Shown here: piece by piece, positions 18,681 through 27,246 of the stretch
Layout of the letters: every line of letters begins with the position of its first letter
How positions within the stretch are numbered: the first letter of the stretch is position 1
Origin: an uncultured Sphingomonadaceae bacterium
Lineage (GTDB): Bacteria; Pseudomonadota; Alphaproteobacteria; Sphingomonadales; Sphingomonadaceae
Length of the DNA stretch: 64,000 nucleotides
Assembly: GCA_947503245.1 (NCBI GenBank)
Contig: CANNCV010000001.1
Span: 62,001-126,000, forward strand
Direction of reading: 5' to 3'
Made by a program: the position numbers and the translations under genes
The notes under the pieces: model-generated
What the model was told of the DNA's origin: nothing
Databases searched by the model: none
What the model saw: only the letters and a program-made list of their open reading frames with translations

Positions 18681-20535
18681 CGTGCTTTTCTGATCCGCCT
18701 TTATCGACCTTATCGTCATCCACCTGATCCTTCCGGGCCGCTTTAATCTCTTCAGGGCAGACCGGGCGCACAAAACTGATAATCGCATCGCCATTCTCAA
18801 TGATCGGCCGCGCTTGTGCCGAGAATAGCAGCAACCGGTTGTCCGGCTTAAGTAAGGCAACTGCTTCCTCGTCTTCGTTCAGATTGGCACGAAAATCTTC
18901 ATAGGTGAATTTTTCGGTCAACCGTGTCTTACTAAACACCCAGCCTTCATTAGCGCGGTCGATCAACTGGCTGTAAACGGTCTCACTTTCCAGCAGCACG
19001 CGCCCGCGCTTTGCACCTGGGCTATTTTTTTCAACCGCCATCGCGGTCATTTGATCATAGCCAAATTCCGGGCCTAGGTCAGAGCTAAGCAGCTGATTAT
19101 AGCTTTCATTATCGGTTGAGATAATCATATGCTGAAACTGCCCAAGGTCGATTTTGTCGTCCAGCGCCTCCTCCAATATATCACCGCGATATGTTTCCAG
19201 CGATAATTTGCGTGCACCGCGCAGCGCAAAGCGGCTGGTATCTGCTACCATGACGGGCAGCTCAAGCGATTTGAGAAAAGCCGCAAATTCAATAGTCCAG
19301 CGATTCGCCCCGACCAATATGATGCCTTCACCCTTGCCTTCATCAATACCCAGCCGTGCAGCAACCCATTTGGCCGAAAATCCGTGCGCAAATATGGTGA
19401 CAATCACAACCGCGAAGCTGAGCGGTACCAAAGCCTCTGCATCAGCATAACCGCTCTTTATCAAGCGGCTGGCGAACAGGCCGGTAATGGCGACCGCAAC
19501 AATGCCGCGTGGCGCAATCCAAGCAATGAACAAACGCTCGCGCCAAGGCACGGAGCTAAGCAGCAGGCTGATCAACACCGTAACCGGGCGAACCACAAAG
19601 AGCAGCAACAATAAGAAGAGGATGAACTGTATCTGGAACTTCTGGACCGTATCCCAATCCAATTGCGCAGACAGCAATACAAAAACGCCAGAGATAAGCA
19701 GCACGGACAAATCTTCTTTAAACCGGTGCAGTGCGCGGCTGGAGTAAACATGGCGGTTGGCCATGACGACGCCCATTATAGTGACAGTAATCAGGCCGGT
19801 TTCGTGCATGATCAGATCAGAAACGACAAAGCCCAATATGACGCTGATCAGCAATATTGGTGCTTTCAGATATTCGGGCACATAGCCGCGCGGGAAAAGC
19901 CATGTCAGGCCATAACCCAGTGCCGCACCCATAATGCCAGCAAGGAAGCTGGCGCCGAGCACATCGAAAGTGACATTGGCGACCGAGCCGTCACCTTCAT
20001 GAATAATATAGGCGTAAATAGCGACCGCGAGCAAAGCACCAATAGGGTCGTTAACAATGCCTTCCCATTTCAGGATATCCCGCACTCGGTTGCCAACCCG
20101 CAATGTTCTGAGCATTGGGCCGATAACCGTTGGCCCGGTGACCACCAAAATACCGCCAAACAGCGCCGAAACAGGCAGCGATAAGCCAGCGCCATAATGC
20201 GCCGCTGCGGTGCCCAAAGCCCAACCAACCGGCACGCCGATAAAAACCAGTCGCAAAACCGCGCTACCCGCATGGCGCAAATCGCGGAAATTCAGACTCA
20301 ACCCGCCTTCAAAAAGGATGACAGCAACAGCCAGCTTAACAATAGGCTCCAGCAACGCACCAAAATCATTTTCAGGGTCAATAAGGCCAAATACCGGACC
20401 AGCCAGAACACCGACAATCAGCATCAAGGCAATGGCAGGCCTGCCTGTGCGCCATGCCACCCATTGCGCACCTATGCCCAGAAGGCCGATTAAAGCGATC
20501 TTGACCATCAAAGAGTCGAAAAGCGTAGCGTGCAT
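18664..20535 (-). CDS. Cation/proton antiporter of CPA type with RCK-like domain
   Basis: This 623-residue inner-membrane protein exchanges Na+ or K+ for protons. The first ~390 residues hold about 12 hydrophobic segments with the NhaP-like ion-binding region (GGILVVTGPTVIGPML, LKWEGIVNDPIGALLA), where Asn-Asp corresponds to the transport site. The cytosolic C-terminus resembles a TrkA-N (RCK) nucleotide-binding domain (IILVGANRWTIEFAAFL), although the glycine-rich loop is atypical, followed by a second regulatory part and a Lys/Asp-rich tail. Ion preference cannot be read from sequence. It stands alone, convergent with yggS. Confidence 0.88.
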   Translation of the reverse strand: MHATLFDSLMVKIALIGLLGIGAQWVAWRTGRPAIALMLIVGVLAGPVFGLIDPENDFGALLEPIVKLAVAVILFEGGLSLNFRDLRHAGSAVLRLVFIGVPVGWALGTAAAHYGAGLSLPVSALFGGILVVTGPTVIGPMLRTLRVGNRVRDILKWEGIVNDPIGALLAVAIYAYIIHEGDGSVANVTFDVLGASFLAGIMGAALGYGLTWLFPRGYVPEYLKAPILLISVILGFVVSDLIMHETGLITVTIMGVVMANRHVYSSRALHRFKEDLSVLLISGVFVLLSAQLDWDTVQKFQIQFILFLLLLLFVVRPVTVLISLLLSSVPWRERLFIAWIAPRGIVAVAITGLFASRLIKSGYADAEALVPLSFAVVIVTIFAHGFSAKWVAARLGIDEGKGEGIILVGANRWTIEFAAFLKSLELPVMVADTSRFALRGARKLSLETYRGDILEEALDDKIDLGQFQHMIISTDNESYNQLLSSDLGPEFGYDQMTAMAVEKNSPGAKRGRVLLESETVYSQLIDRANEGWVFSKTRLTEKFTYEDFRANLNEDEEAVALLKPDNRLLLFSAQARPIIENGDAIISFVRPVCPEEIKAARKDQVDDDKVDKGGSEKHGSDTD

Positions 20536-20617
20536 ATGATTAGAACCTTTTTGATGCCATCAGCAGAGCGGCAGTCTGGCTTAAAGCAACAATATGCAGT
20601 CTTTGCCAGCCCTATCC

Positions 20618-21898
20618 TTATATCACTTCAATGCAGCGTTCTATCATGTTATAAATATGGTCCAATTGCTCATCCGTGATACAATAAGGCGGCAAAATAT
20701 AGACAGTGTTGCCAAGCGGCCGCAACATAATGCCATTTTCGATAAAGAAAGCATTGAGCGTTGGCCCCAATGTTGAGAGATAGCCGCCACCCTTATCTTC
20801 ATCGTCAGATGTGGCGCTGTCAGGCATAACAATTTCCATCGCCAGAATAGACCCTTGCTGACGGATATTGGTTATATGCTCACAATCAGCAAAATACTGA
20901 GCAGCCTCACTGTGCCGCGCGGCAATATGGTCAATACGCTGCTGCACAGGTTCATCGCGCCAAATCGCCAAATTGGCATTCATCGCTGCACAGGCCATGG
21001 GGTTGGCGGTGTAGCTGCTGGAGTGGAAGAACATTTTTGCTTTATCAGCCGAAAGATGCGCATCATAAAAACGCTGCTGACATGCTGTTACGGCCAGTGG
21101 CAAGGCACCGCTGGTAATGCCTTTTGACAGGCAGATAATATCAGGCACAAAATCCGCTTGCTGAAAGGCAAACATGCTGCCCGTGCGGCCCCAACCGGTC
21201 ATAACCTCATCGACAATGAACGGCACGTCATGGGCTGCGCAAATGGCATACATGGCCGATAGAGTATCCGCATTGTACATCAGCATTCCGCCAGCACCCA
21301 GCACCAGCGGCTCGACGATAAAGGCAGCAGGCTTATGTGCAGCATCTGCGCAATGGCGTTCCAGCGTGTCCAGCGTCACGTGCTCCCTGCCCTGTGACGG
21401 AAAGTCTATTGTGGCGACATCGAATAATAATGGCTCAAACGGCGTGTTGAAGATCGTGCGCTCACCCACCGACATGGTGCCAAACGTATCGCCATGATAG
21501 CTATGTTCCATCACCACGATACGCTCGCGCGGCGTGCCCAGATTATGCCACATGCCCATCGCCATTTTCAGCGCCACCTCAACCGAAGTGGAGCCGGAAT
21601 CAGAAAAGAAGATATGTGATAATTGCTCTGGCAAGACATCGCGCATACCGCGTGCGGCCTGCAATGCTGGCGGATGCGTCCAGCCGGCAAAGATAATCTG
21701 ATCCAATTGCGCCGCTTGATCCGCAATGGCCCTCGCAATTTTGGGGTGCGCATGGCCATGGGTATTGACCCACCAGCTTGAAATACCGTCAATCAGCTCA
21801 CGCCCATCAGCAAGCCGCAATATCGCGCCATCCCCTGACACCACTTCGGGGATAGGCTCGTTTAGACCATGCTGGGTAAAAGGGTGCCAAATATCCAT
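20618..21898 (-). CDS. bioA: Adenosylmethionine-8-amino-7-oxononanoate aminotransferase
   Basis: This PLP enzyme converts 7-keto-8-aminopelargonate to 7,8-diaminopelargonate in biotin synthesis with SAM as amino donor. The 426 residues begin with the BioA-specific DIWHPFTQHG, contain the SSWWVNTHGHAHP substrate segment, the MEHSYHGDTFG motif and the PLP-binding Lys in CLSKGITSGALPLA. The start lies two bases after the bioD stop, so bioF-bioD-bioA form a compact operon. bioB and bioC/bioH are not in the window. Confidence 0.96.
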   Translation of the reverse strand: MDIWHPFTQHGLNEPIPEVVSGDGAILRLADGRELIDGISSWWVNTHGHAHPKIARAIADQAAQLDQIIFAGWTHPPALQAARGMRDVLPEQLSHIFFSDSGSTSVEVALKMAMGMWHNLGTPRERIVVMEHSYHGDTFGTMSVGERTIFNTPFEPLLFDVATIDFPSQGREHVTLDTLERHCADAAHKPAAFIVEPLVLGAGGMLMYNADTLSAMYAICAAHDVPFIVDEVMTGWGRTGSMFAFQQADFVPDIICLSKGITSGALPLAVTACQQRFYDAHLSADKAKMFFHSSSYTANPMACAAMNANLAIWRDEPVQQRIDHIAARHSEAAQYFADCEHITNIRQQGSILAMEIVMPDSATSDDEDKGGGYLSTLGPTLNAFFIENGIMLRPLGNTVYILPPYCITDEQLDHIYNMIERCIEVI

Positions 21899-21900
21899 AG

Positions 21901-22536
21901 CTAGAGTGTAAAGTCCTCTTTTTTGAAATGTGCCGCAAATTGCGTCGCCAGATTTTGCGGCTCTAGCGGATCAAGCCTTGGCAAGCGACCAAGATGCGGC
22001 ACATCGCCCATATTGCAAATAATGTCTTCACTGCTCGGCATAGCATCGCCTGTAAAGGCAATACCATGGATTGGCACCTGCCGCGCCCGCAATGCCTCTA
22101 TGGTCAGTAAGCTGTGATTGATGGTGCCAAGGCTGGTGCTGGCAACAATGATGGTGGGCAACGACCAGCGGGCCATAAGATCAGCATAGGTCACGTCATG
22201 ATTAATCGGTACCAAGGCACCGCCCGCACCTTCAATAACCAATGGGCCATCAACCTGCGGCACGCTCAGCGCGTCAATATCAATATGCACCCCTTCCATA
22301 TCAGCGCTATGATGCGGTGATGCAGGCAGTTTTAATCGCCAGGCCTCTGGCAAAATAAAGGCATCGTCCACGCCTGATAGACGCGCAACCCGCTCACAAT
22401 CGGTCCCGCCATCTGTTCCGGCCTGAACCGGCTTCCAATAATAGGCGCGCAAAAATTGCACCAGACCAGCGCAAAAAACTGTCTTACCGATATCGGTGTC
22501 TGTACCTGTGACCATGAAGGTTGGAAATTTGCTCAT
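21901..22536 (-). CDS. bioD: Dethiobiotin synthetase
   Basis: This ATP-dependent enzyme closes the ureido ring of dethiobiotin from 7,8-diaminopelargonate and CO2. At 211 residues it has normal size. The P-loop is VTGTDTDIGKTVFCAGL, a catalytic Lys-containing segment WKPVQAGTDGGTD follows, and EGAGGALVPI is the conserved Glu-containing loop. GGTGATATC precedes the ATG, eleven bases after bioF. It is the middle gene of bioFDA. Confidence 0.95.
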   Translation of the reverse strand: MSKFPTFMVTGTDTDIGKTVFCAGLVQFLRAYYWKPVQAGTDGGTDCERVARLSGVDDAFILPEAWRLKLPASPHHSADMEGVHIDIDALSVPQVDGPLVIEGAGGALVPINHDVTYADLMARWSLPTIIVASTSLGTINHSLLTIEALRARQVPIHGIAFTGDAMPSSEDIICNMGDVPHLGRLPRLDPLEPQNLATQFAAHFKKEDFTL

Positions 22537-22547
22537 GATATCACCGC

Positions 22548-23777
22548 TTATATAAAATCTAAAAGGTCATCAATGTTATCGGCCAGACGGATAATATCGC
22601 CTTTCTCCACATTATTGGTTATCACAATCCGCAAACGTGATGTCCCCTTTGGCACGGTCGGCGGACGGATGCCACGCACATCAAAACCCTGTTTCTGCAA
22701 ATAAGCTGCAGCCTGCATTGTGCGGTCATTATCGCCCATGATCACGGGGAAGATGGGCGTATGCGGGTCGGGTTTTTTGCAATAGGGTTTCAAATGATGC
22801 ACGGCCAGACTGATACGCTGTTCCAAATTGGCCTGCAATTGGGGTGTGCTGGCTACCAGCGAAATAGCGGCCTGCGCCAGACTGGCCATAAAGGGCGATG
22901 GAGCCGTGGAAAATATGAAGCTGCGCGCGCGATTGACCATGAAATCGCGCAGCACAGATGACATGCCCAATAGCGCACCTTCCACGCCAAAGGCTTTCCC
23001 CAAAGTGCGCAAGACGATCACATTTTCATCATGCACCGGATCATCATGCACGGAATCATCATGCGCTGCGCCCACATATCGCCGATCCGCGATCAGATAA
23101 TCCGCCAGCCCGCGCCCCTCTTCGCCAAATGTGCCGCCGCCATGTGCATCATCAATCAGCAGAAAAGCCTCATGTTCATCTGCCAATTTCTTCAGTTCTG
23201 CCAGCGGCGCAATATCACCGTCCATACTGTATAGGCTTTCCACGGCCAGCCATATGCGCCCTGTCCCGCCCTTTGCGCGGTAATTGGCAATCGCATCGGC
23301 AAAGGCCGCAACATCATTATGCGCCGCGCTGATATGGTCAGCGCGTGTAAGGCGCAATCCCTCATGCGTGCTGGCATGGATCAGCGCATCATGAATGATT
23401 ATGTCACCGCGTTGCGGCAAGGTTGCCAGCACCGCACTGTTTGCGGCAAAGCCGCTGCCGAAATAGAGCATTGCCTGATGCCCAAAATGCTTTGCGGCAA
23501 ATTCCTCTAATGCTGCATGGGCATCATGATTGCCGCGCAGCAATCGCGAACCACCCGAACCCAGCGCGACACCTGTTTCCAAAACCGTCCGCGCCGCATC
23601 GCGCAGAACATCGCTGCCCGCCAAACCCAGATAATCATTGGAAGAAAAATCTATGCCATTCAGCGTACTAAGCTGACGCTCTCGCCCCTCACCTGCCAGA
23701 GCAAGTAGGTGCTGCTGATAGACTTTTTCCAGAGAATCTGGCGCAGAAATATTAGAGGAAAGAGACGGGGAAACCAT
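22548..23777 (-). CDS. bioF: 8-amino-7-oxononanoate synthase
   Basis: BioF condenses pimeloyl-thioester with alanine using PLP. The ATG at 23777 is preceded by GGAAGAG and gives 409 residues; the track start at 23843 adds a poorly conserved stretch overlapping the palindromic upstream region. Family motifs are IDFSSNDYLGLAG, LGSGGSRLLRGNHDAH, DDAHGGGTFGEEGRG and the PLP Lys in LRTLGKAFGVEGALLG. An Asp/His-rich insertion (HDDSVHDDPVHDENV) just before the PLP lysine segment is unusual: it consists of short imperfect repeats and looks like a slippage product. It is the first gene of bioFDA, with a strong palindrome 55 bp upstream. Confidence 0.95.
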   Translation of the reverse strand: MVSPSLSSNISAPDSLEKVYQQHLLALAGEGRERQLSTLNGIDFSSNDYLGLAGSDVLRDAARTVLETGVALGSGGSRLLRGNHDAHAALEEFAAKHFGHQAMLYFGSGFAANSAVLATLPQRGDIIIHDALIHASTHEGLRLTRADHISAAHNDVAAFADAIANYRAKGGTGRIWLAVESLYSMDGDIAPLAELKKLADEHEAFLLIDDAHGGGTFGEEGRGLADYLIADRRYVGAAHDDSVHDDPVHDENVIVLRTLGKAFGVEGALLGMSSVLRDFMVNRARSFIFSTAPSPFMASLAQAAISLVASTPQLQANLEQRISLAVHHLKPYCKKPDPHTPIFPVIMGDNDRTMQAAAYLQKQGFDVRGIRPPTVPKGTSRLRIVITNNVEKGDIIRLADNIDDLLDFI

Positions 23778-23831
23778 GCGCGATCTCTTCCGCGAGATTG
23801 GCGATGATGTCAAATCAGATAAGCCCGTTTC

Positions 23832-23854
23832 GCTGATAAACACTGTCTATCAGC
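23832..23854. promoter_or_regulatory. Near-perfect palindrome upstream of bioF (candidate operator)
   Basis: Two 11-bp half-sites, GCTGATAaACA and the reverse complement of GCTGATAgACA, flank a single central base, so ten of eleven paired positions match. The centre lies about 66 bp upstream of the bioF ATG. The sequence differs from the BirA operator and from the BioR consensus (TTATAGATAA-like) as I recall them. A dimeric repressor of the biotin operon is the simplest reading, but the regulator is not in the window. Confidence 0.65.
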
Positions 23855-23907
23855 TAAGAGGTTCAGCTTTTCCAGCGCCTAGCGATCAACAACAGCGCCG
23901 CACAAAG

Positions 23908-25089
23908 CTAGCCATGTTCGGCAAGGAATTTTTTAATATTGCGCGCTGCTTGGCGAATACGCTGTTCATTCTCAACCAAGGCAAGGCGCACATAGCCTTC
24001 GCCCTCTTCGCCAAAGCCTGTGCCAGGGGCCACCGCCACTTGCGCCTTGGACAATAGCTGCTTGGCAAACTCCATCGACCCTGCCTCGCGGAATTGTTCA
24101 GGAATGGGGGCCCATGCGAACATGCTGGCCGCTGGTGGCGGAATATCCCATCCGGCACGGCCAAAGCTTTCCACCATCACATCACGGCGCGATTTATAGA
24201 GTTGGCGATTGGCCTCTATATTGTCTTGTGGCCCGTTAAGCGCCGCCGTTGCCGCAACTTGGATGGGCGTGAACGCACCATAATCCAGATAGGATTTTAC
24301 CCGCGTCAACGCGCTTATCAATTGCTGGTTGCCCACTGCAAAGCCCATGCGCCAACCAGCCATGGAATATGTTTTCGACATAGAGGTAAATTCAACCGCA
24401 ACATCTTTTGCGCCTGGCACTTGCAAGATCGATGGCGTTGGCTCACCGTCAAAATATATCTCCGCATAAGCCAGATCAGATATCACCCACAATCCATGCT
24501 CGCGCGCGAAATCAACCACCTTTGCGTAGAAATCCAGATCGGCAACATAGGCTGTCGGGTTAGACGGATAGCCCATGACCAGCACTTTGGGCTTGGGCAC
24601 GCTATACGCCATGGAATAGCGCAACCGGTCAAAAAAGTCTGGGCCGGGCGCAGCGGGGATTGAGCGAATGGCAGCCCCGGCTATGATGAACCCGAATGTG
24701 TGAATGGGGTAGCTAGGGTTAGGCGCTAGCACGACATCGCCCGGCGCGGTGATCGCTTGCGCCAGATTCGCGAGACCCTCTTTAGAACCAAGCGTGACGA
24801 CAACTTCGCTATCAGGGTCGACATCAACCCCAAAGCGCCGCTGATAATAGGCCGATTGCGCCTTGCGTAGACCCTTTATCCCCCGTGAGGCAGAATAGCG
24901 ATGTGCATTAGGATCATTCGCCACTTCGGCCAATTTATCAATGATATGCTTTGCCGGCGCTCCATCAGGATTGCCCATGCCAAGATCAATAATATCCTCG
25001 CCGCGCGCCCGCGCATCTGCCTTCATCGCATTGACTTCGGCAAAGACATAAGGTGGCAGTCGGCGGATACGATAAAATTCTTCGGTCAT
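23908..25089 (-). CDS. Class I/II aminotransferase, AlaC-like
   Basis: This PLP-dependent fold-type I aminotransferase has 393 residues. Signatures include the N-terminal RIRRLPPYVFAEVNAMK and DIIDLGMGNPD, which are typical of AlaC/YfdZ-type glutamate-pyruvate transaminases, the Asn in SYPIHTFG with YPSNPTA, and the PLP Lys in TSMSKTYSMAGWRMGF. The substrate may be alanine/pyruvate; LL-diaminopimelate aminotransferases are related and cannot be excluded, although this protein lacks an obvious lysine-operon context. It is divergent from phaC and sits 130 bp downstream of the bio operon start region. Confidence 0.87.
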   Translation of the reverse strand: MTEEFYRIRRLPPYVFAEVNAMKADARARGEDIIDLGMGNPDGAPAKHIIDKLAEVANDPNAHRYSASRGIKGLRKAQSAYYQRRFGVDVDPDSEVVVTLGSKEGLANLAQAITAPGDVVLAPNPSYPIHTFGFIIAGAAIRSIPAAPGPDFFDRLRYSMAYSVPKPKVLVMGYPSNPTAYVADLDFYAKVVDFAREHGLWVISDLAYAEIYFDGEPTPSILQVPGAKDVAVEFTSMSKTYSMAGWRMGFAVGNQQLISALTRVKSYLDYGAFTPIQVAATAALNGPQDNIEANRQLYKSRRDVMVESFGRAGWDIPPPAASMFAWAPIPEQFREAGSMEFAKQLLSKAQVAVAPGTGFGEEGEGYVRLALVENEQRIRQAARNIKKFLAEHG

Positions 25090-25264
25090 GGCTCTTCAGT
25101 TGCTGGCTGTTTGATCACTATCCCAATGGCGCAGCAGACCAGATATGTCGAGCATTTTGGTAGCGCAAAGCAGCACAATGACTTATTTATGTCCGCAAAT
25201 GCTGTTACACTCAGATTCAGAATCCCAATTGCCATAAATTCTTGCTGCACCGGAACGCGCCATA

Positions 25265-27097
25265 ATGTCCAACGATATACCCGATAATCCATTTGCAAAC
25301 TTTGCTGCCTTTGGCGCTGGTTTCGATATGTCGCAATTTGACCCGGCCAAAATGGCGAGCGGTACATTGCCCGGCATGGAGGATGTTCAGCAATGGATGA
25401 GCGTCATGCAGCAAGCCCAGGCGATGATGACCGAGCATATGTCACAATTGGCCCAGAGCGATGACAATATGCTGAGCAAATTGTGGAACCCGCAATATTG
25501 GCAAGAGCAAATGGCGCGTTTCGATAAAGGCGGCCTGCACAATATGATGCAACAGCAAAATGCGCTGTGGCAGCAGGGCATGGAATATTGGCAGGCTATG
25601 CTGACGGGCAAAACTCCGGAAACCACAAAATCAGACAGGCGCTTTCAAGCGGCAGAGTGGCAAGAACAAATGGCATTTGCCGCTCTGCAGCAAAATTATC
25701 TGCTTATGTCTGATCATCTGCTGAAATTAACCGATGGCATGGAGGGGCTGGAACCAAGTGCCAAAGCCAAATTGACATTCGCCATGCAGAATATGGTTGA
25801 TGCCATGAGCCCCGCCAATTTTGCGCTGACAAACCCGCAAGTCATTCAAAAGACGGTGGAGACAAAAGGTCAGAATCTGCTCAAAGGTCTGGAGCATATG
25901 CTGGCCGATATCCGCAAAGGGCAAATGACCCATACGGACCCGAATGCGTTTGAGCTAGGCCGCAACATTGCCGTCACTCCGGGCAAGGTCGTGCATGAAA
26001 CCGCGCTATATCAACTGATTCAATACGAGCCGGCAACCAAAAAGGTTGATAGCATACCCTTGGTCATCTTTCCGCCATGGATAAACCGTTTCTATATTCT
26101 CGACCTCAATGAGAAGAAAAGCTTCGTCAAATGGGCCGTCGACCAAGGCATTACCGTGTTCATCGTATCGTGGAAGTCAGCTGACGAAACCCTGCGCGAT
26201 ATTATCTGGGACGATTATGTCATGAGCCAGATTGACGCCATGACAACGATACGTGACGCACTGGACGTGCCGCATGTTAACGCCATTGGCTATTGCGTAT
26301 CAGGCACGACATTGGCGGCAACACTTGCTCTGCTGGAAGCACGCGGTGAGAGCGATCTGGTCGGTAGTGCCACATTCTTTACTGCCCAGGTTGATTTTGC
26401 CGATGCGGGTGAGCTTCAGCATTTTATTGATGACGACCAACTGGCAATGATTGACCATTTGTCAGCCGAAACGGGGTATCTTGATGGTCGCTATATGGCG
26501 CTGACATTCAATATGCTGCGCGGGCGTGATCTGATCTGGAATTATGTCGTTAACAATTATCTGCTGGGTCAGGAATACCCGCCCTTTGATCTGCTCCACT
26601 GGAATGGCGATACAACCAACCTGCCCGCAAAATGGCATCGCGCCTATTTGATAGACCTTTATCGTGACAATAAACTGGTCCAACCAGGGGCCATCACCAT
26701 TGATGGTACAGCAATTGATCTGCGCAAGATACAAACACCCTGCTTTATTCAGGCCGGCATTGATGACCATATTGCTCCAGCGCCAAGCGTGTGGAAATTG
26801 ATGCACCATCTCAGCGGCCCGAAGGAATTCATGTTGGCGGGATCAGGGCATATTGCTGGTGTCGTTAACCCGCCAAAGGCCAAAAAATACCAATATTGGA
26901 CACGGCCAGAAGGTGCAGAGACGCTCGATGACTTTAAGCAAAAGGCACAGGAGCATCCCGGCAGCTGGTGGCCCTATTGGCGCGAATGGATCGGCCAGCA
27001 TGGTGGAAAGAAGGTTGCAGCAACCGGCGCACGCCTTCCCGGCAATGGCACATTGCCAGCCATTGAGGATGCGCCCGGGCGATATGTGAAGCAGTAA
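25265..27097 (+). CDS. phaC: Class I polyhydroxyalkanoate synthase
   Basis: PhaC polymerises (R)-3-hydroxyacyl-CoA into PHA at the granule surface. The 610-residue protein has a variable N-terminal domain rich in Gln/Met helices, then the alpha/beta core with the lipase-like box GYCVSGTT near residue 342, where Cys replaces Ser as expected. The catalytic Asp (ADDHI-type segment IQAGIDDHIAPA) and His (AGSGHIAGVVNPP) are present, as is the conserved SWKSADETLRDIIWDDY region. Its size and lack of phaE indicate class I. A phasin gene follows 150 bp downstream, and phaB lies 5.7 kb away. Confidence 0.96.
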   Translation: MSNDIPDNPFANFAAFGAGFDMSQFDPAKMASGTLPGMEDVQQWMSVMQQAQAMMTEHMSQLAQSDDNMLSKLWNPQYWQEQMARFDKGGLHNMMQQQNALWQQGMEYWQAMLTGKTPETTKSDRRFQAAEWQEQMAFAALQQNYLLMSDHLLKLTDGMEGLEPSAKAKLTFAMQNMVDAMSPANFALTNPQVIQKTVETKGQNLLKGLEHMLADIRKGQMTHTDPNAFELGRNIAVTPGKVVHETALYQLIQYEPATKKVDSIPLVIFPPWINRFYILDLNEKKSFVKWAVDQGITVFIVSWKSADETLRDIIWDDYVMSQIDAMTTIRDALDVPHVNAIGYCVSGTTLAATLALLEARGESDLVGSATFFTAQVDFADAGELQHFIDDDQLAMIDHLSAETGYLDGRYMALTFNMLRGRDLIWNYVVNNYLLGQEYPPFDLLHWNGDTTNLPAKWHRAYLIDLYRDNKLVQPGAITIDGTAIDLRKIQTPCFIQAGIDDHIAPAPSVWKLMHHLSGPKEFMLAGSGHIAGVVNPPKAKKYQYWTRPEGAETLDDFKQKAQEHPGSWWPYWREWIGQHGGKKVAATGARLPGNGTLPAIEDAPGRYVKQ

Positions 27098-27164
27098 GTT
27101 ATAAAGCATTGATACGGTCAGGCGTTTATTCTCATTGCCGCATAGATATTTACCAGCGCTTTTG

Positions 27165-27173
27165 TGCGCTGCA
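27165..27173. promoter_or_regulatory. TGC-N3-GCA motif upstream of phasin promoter (PhaR-like site)
   Basis: TGC-gct-GCA sits within a longer inverted repeat TTGTGC-gct-GCACAA (27162-27176), directly upstream of the predicted -35 box. TGC-rich sites of this kind are bound by PhaR repressors in other Alphaproteobacteria. Assignment is by similarity of pattern only. Confidence 0.45.
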
Positions 27174-27183
27174 CAATTTTTCC

Positions 27184-27212
27184 TTGACGAAAGGAAAATG
27201 AATCACTATTGT
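27184..27212 (+). promoter_or_regulatory. Predicted phasin promoter
   Basis: TTGACG at 27184-27189 and TATTGT at 27207-27212 are separated by exactly 17 bp, a good sigma-70-type spacing. Transcription should start near 27219, leaving a leader of about 27 bases before the ATG at 27247. An 8-bp inverted repeat TTTTCCTT-gacga-AAGGAAAA (27178-27198) overlaps the -35 box. Confidence 0.6.
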
Positions 27213-27220
27213 GCAGTGCA
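27212..27220. promoter_or_regulatory. TGC-N3-GCA motif at the phasin transcription start
   Basis: TGC-agt-GCA overlaps the predicted start site, 47 bp from the similar motif upstream of the -35 box. The pair brackets the promoter as a repressor such as PhaR would require. Confidence 0.45.
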
Positions 27221-27246
27221 ACATGAACGATAAGGTAAACACAATC

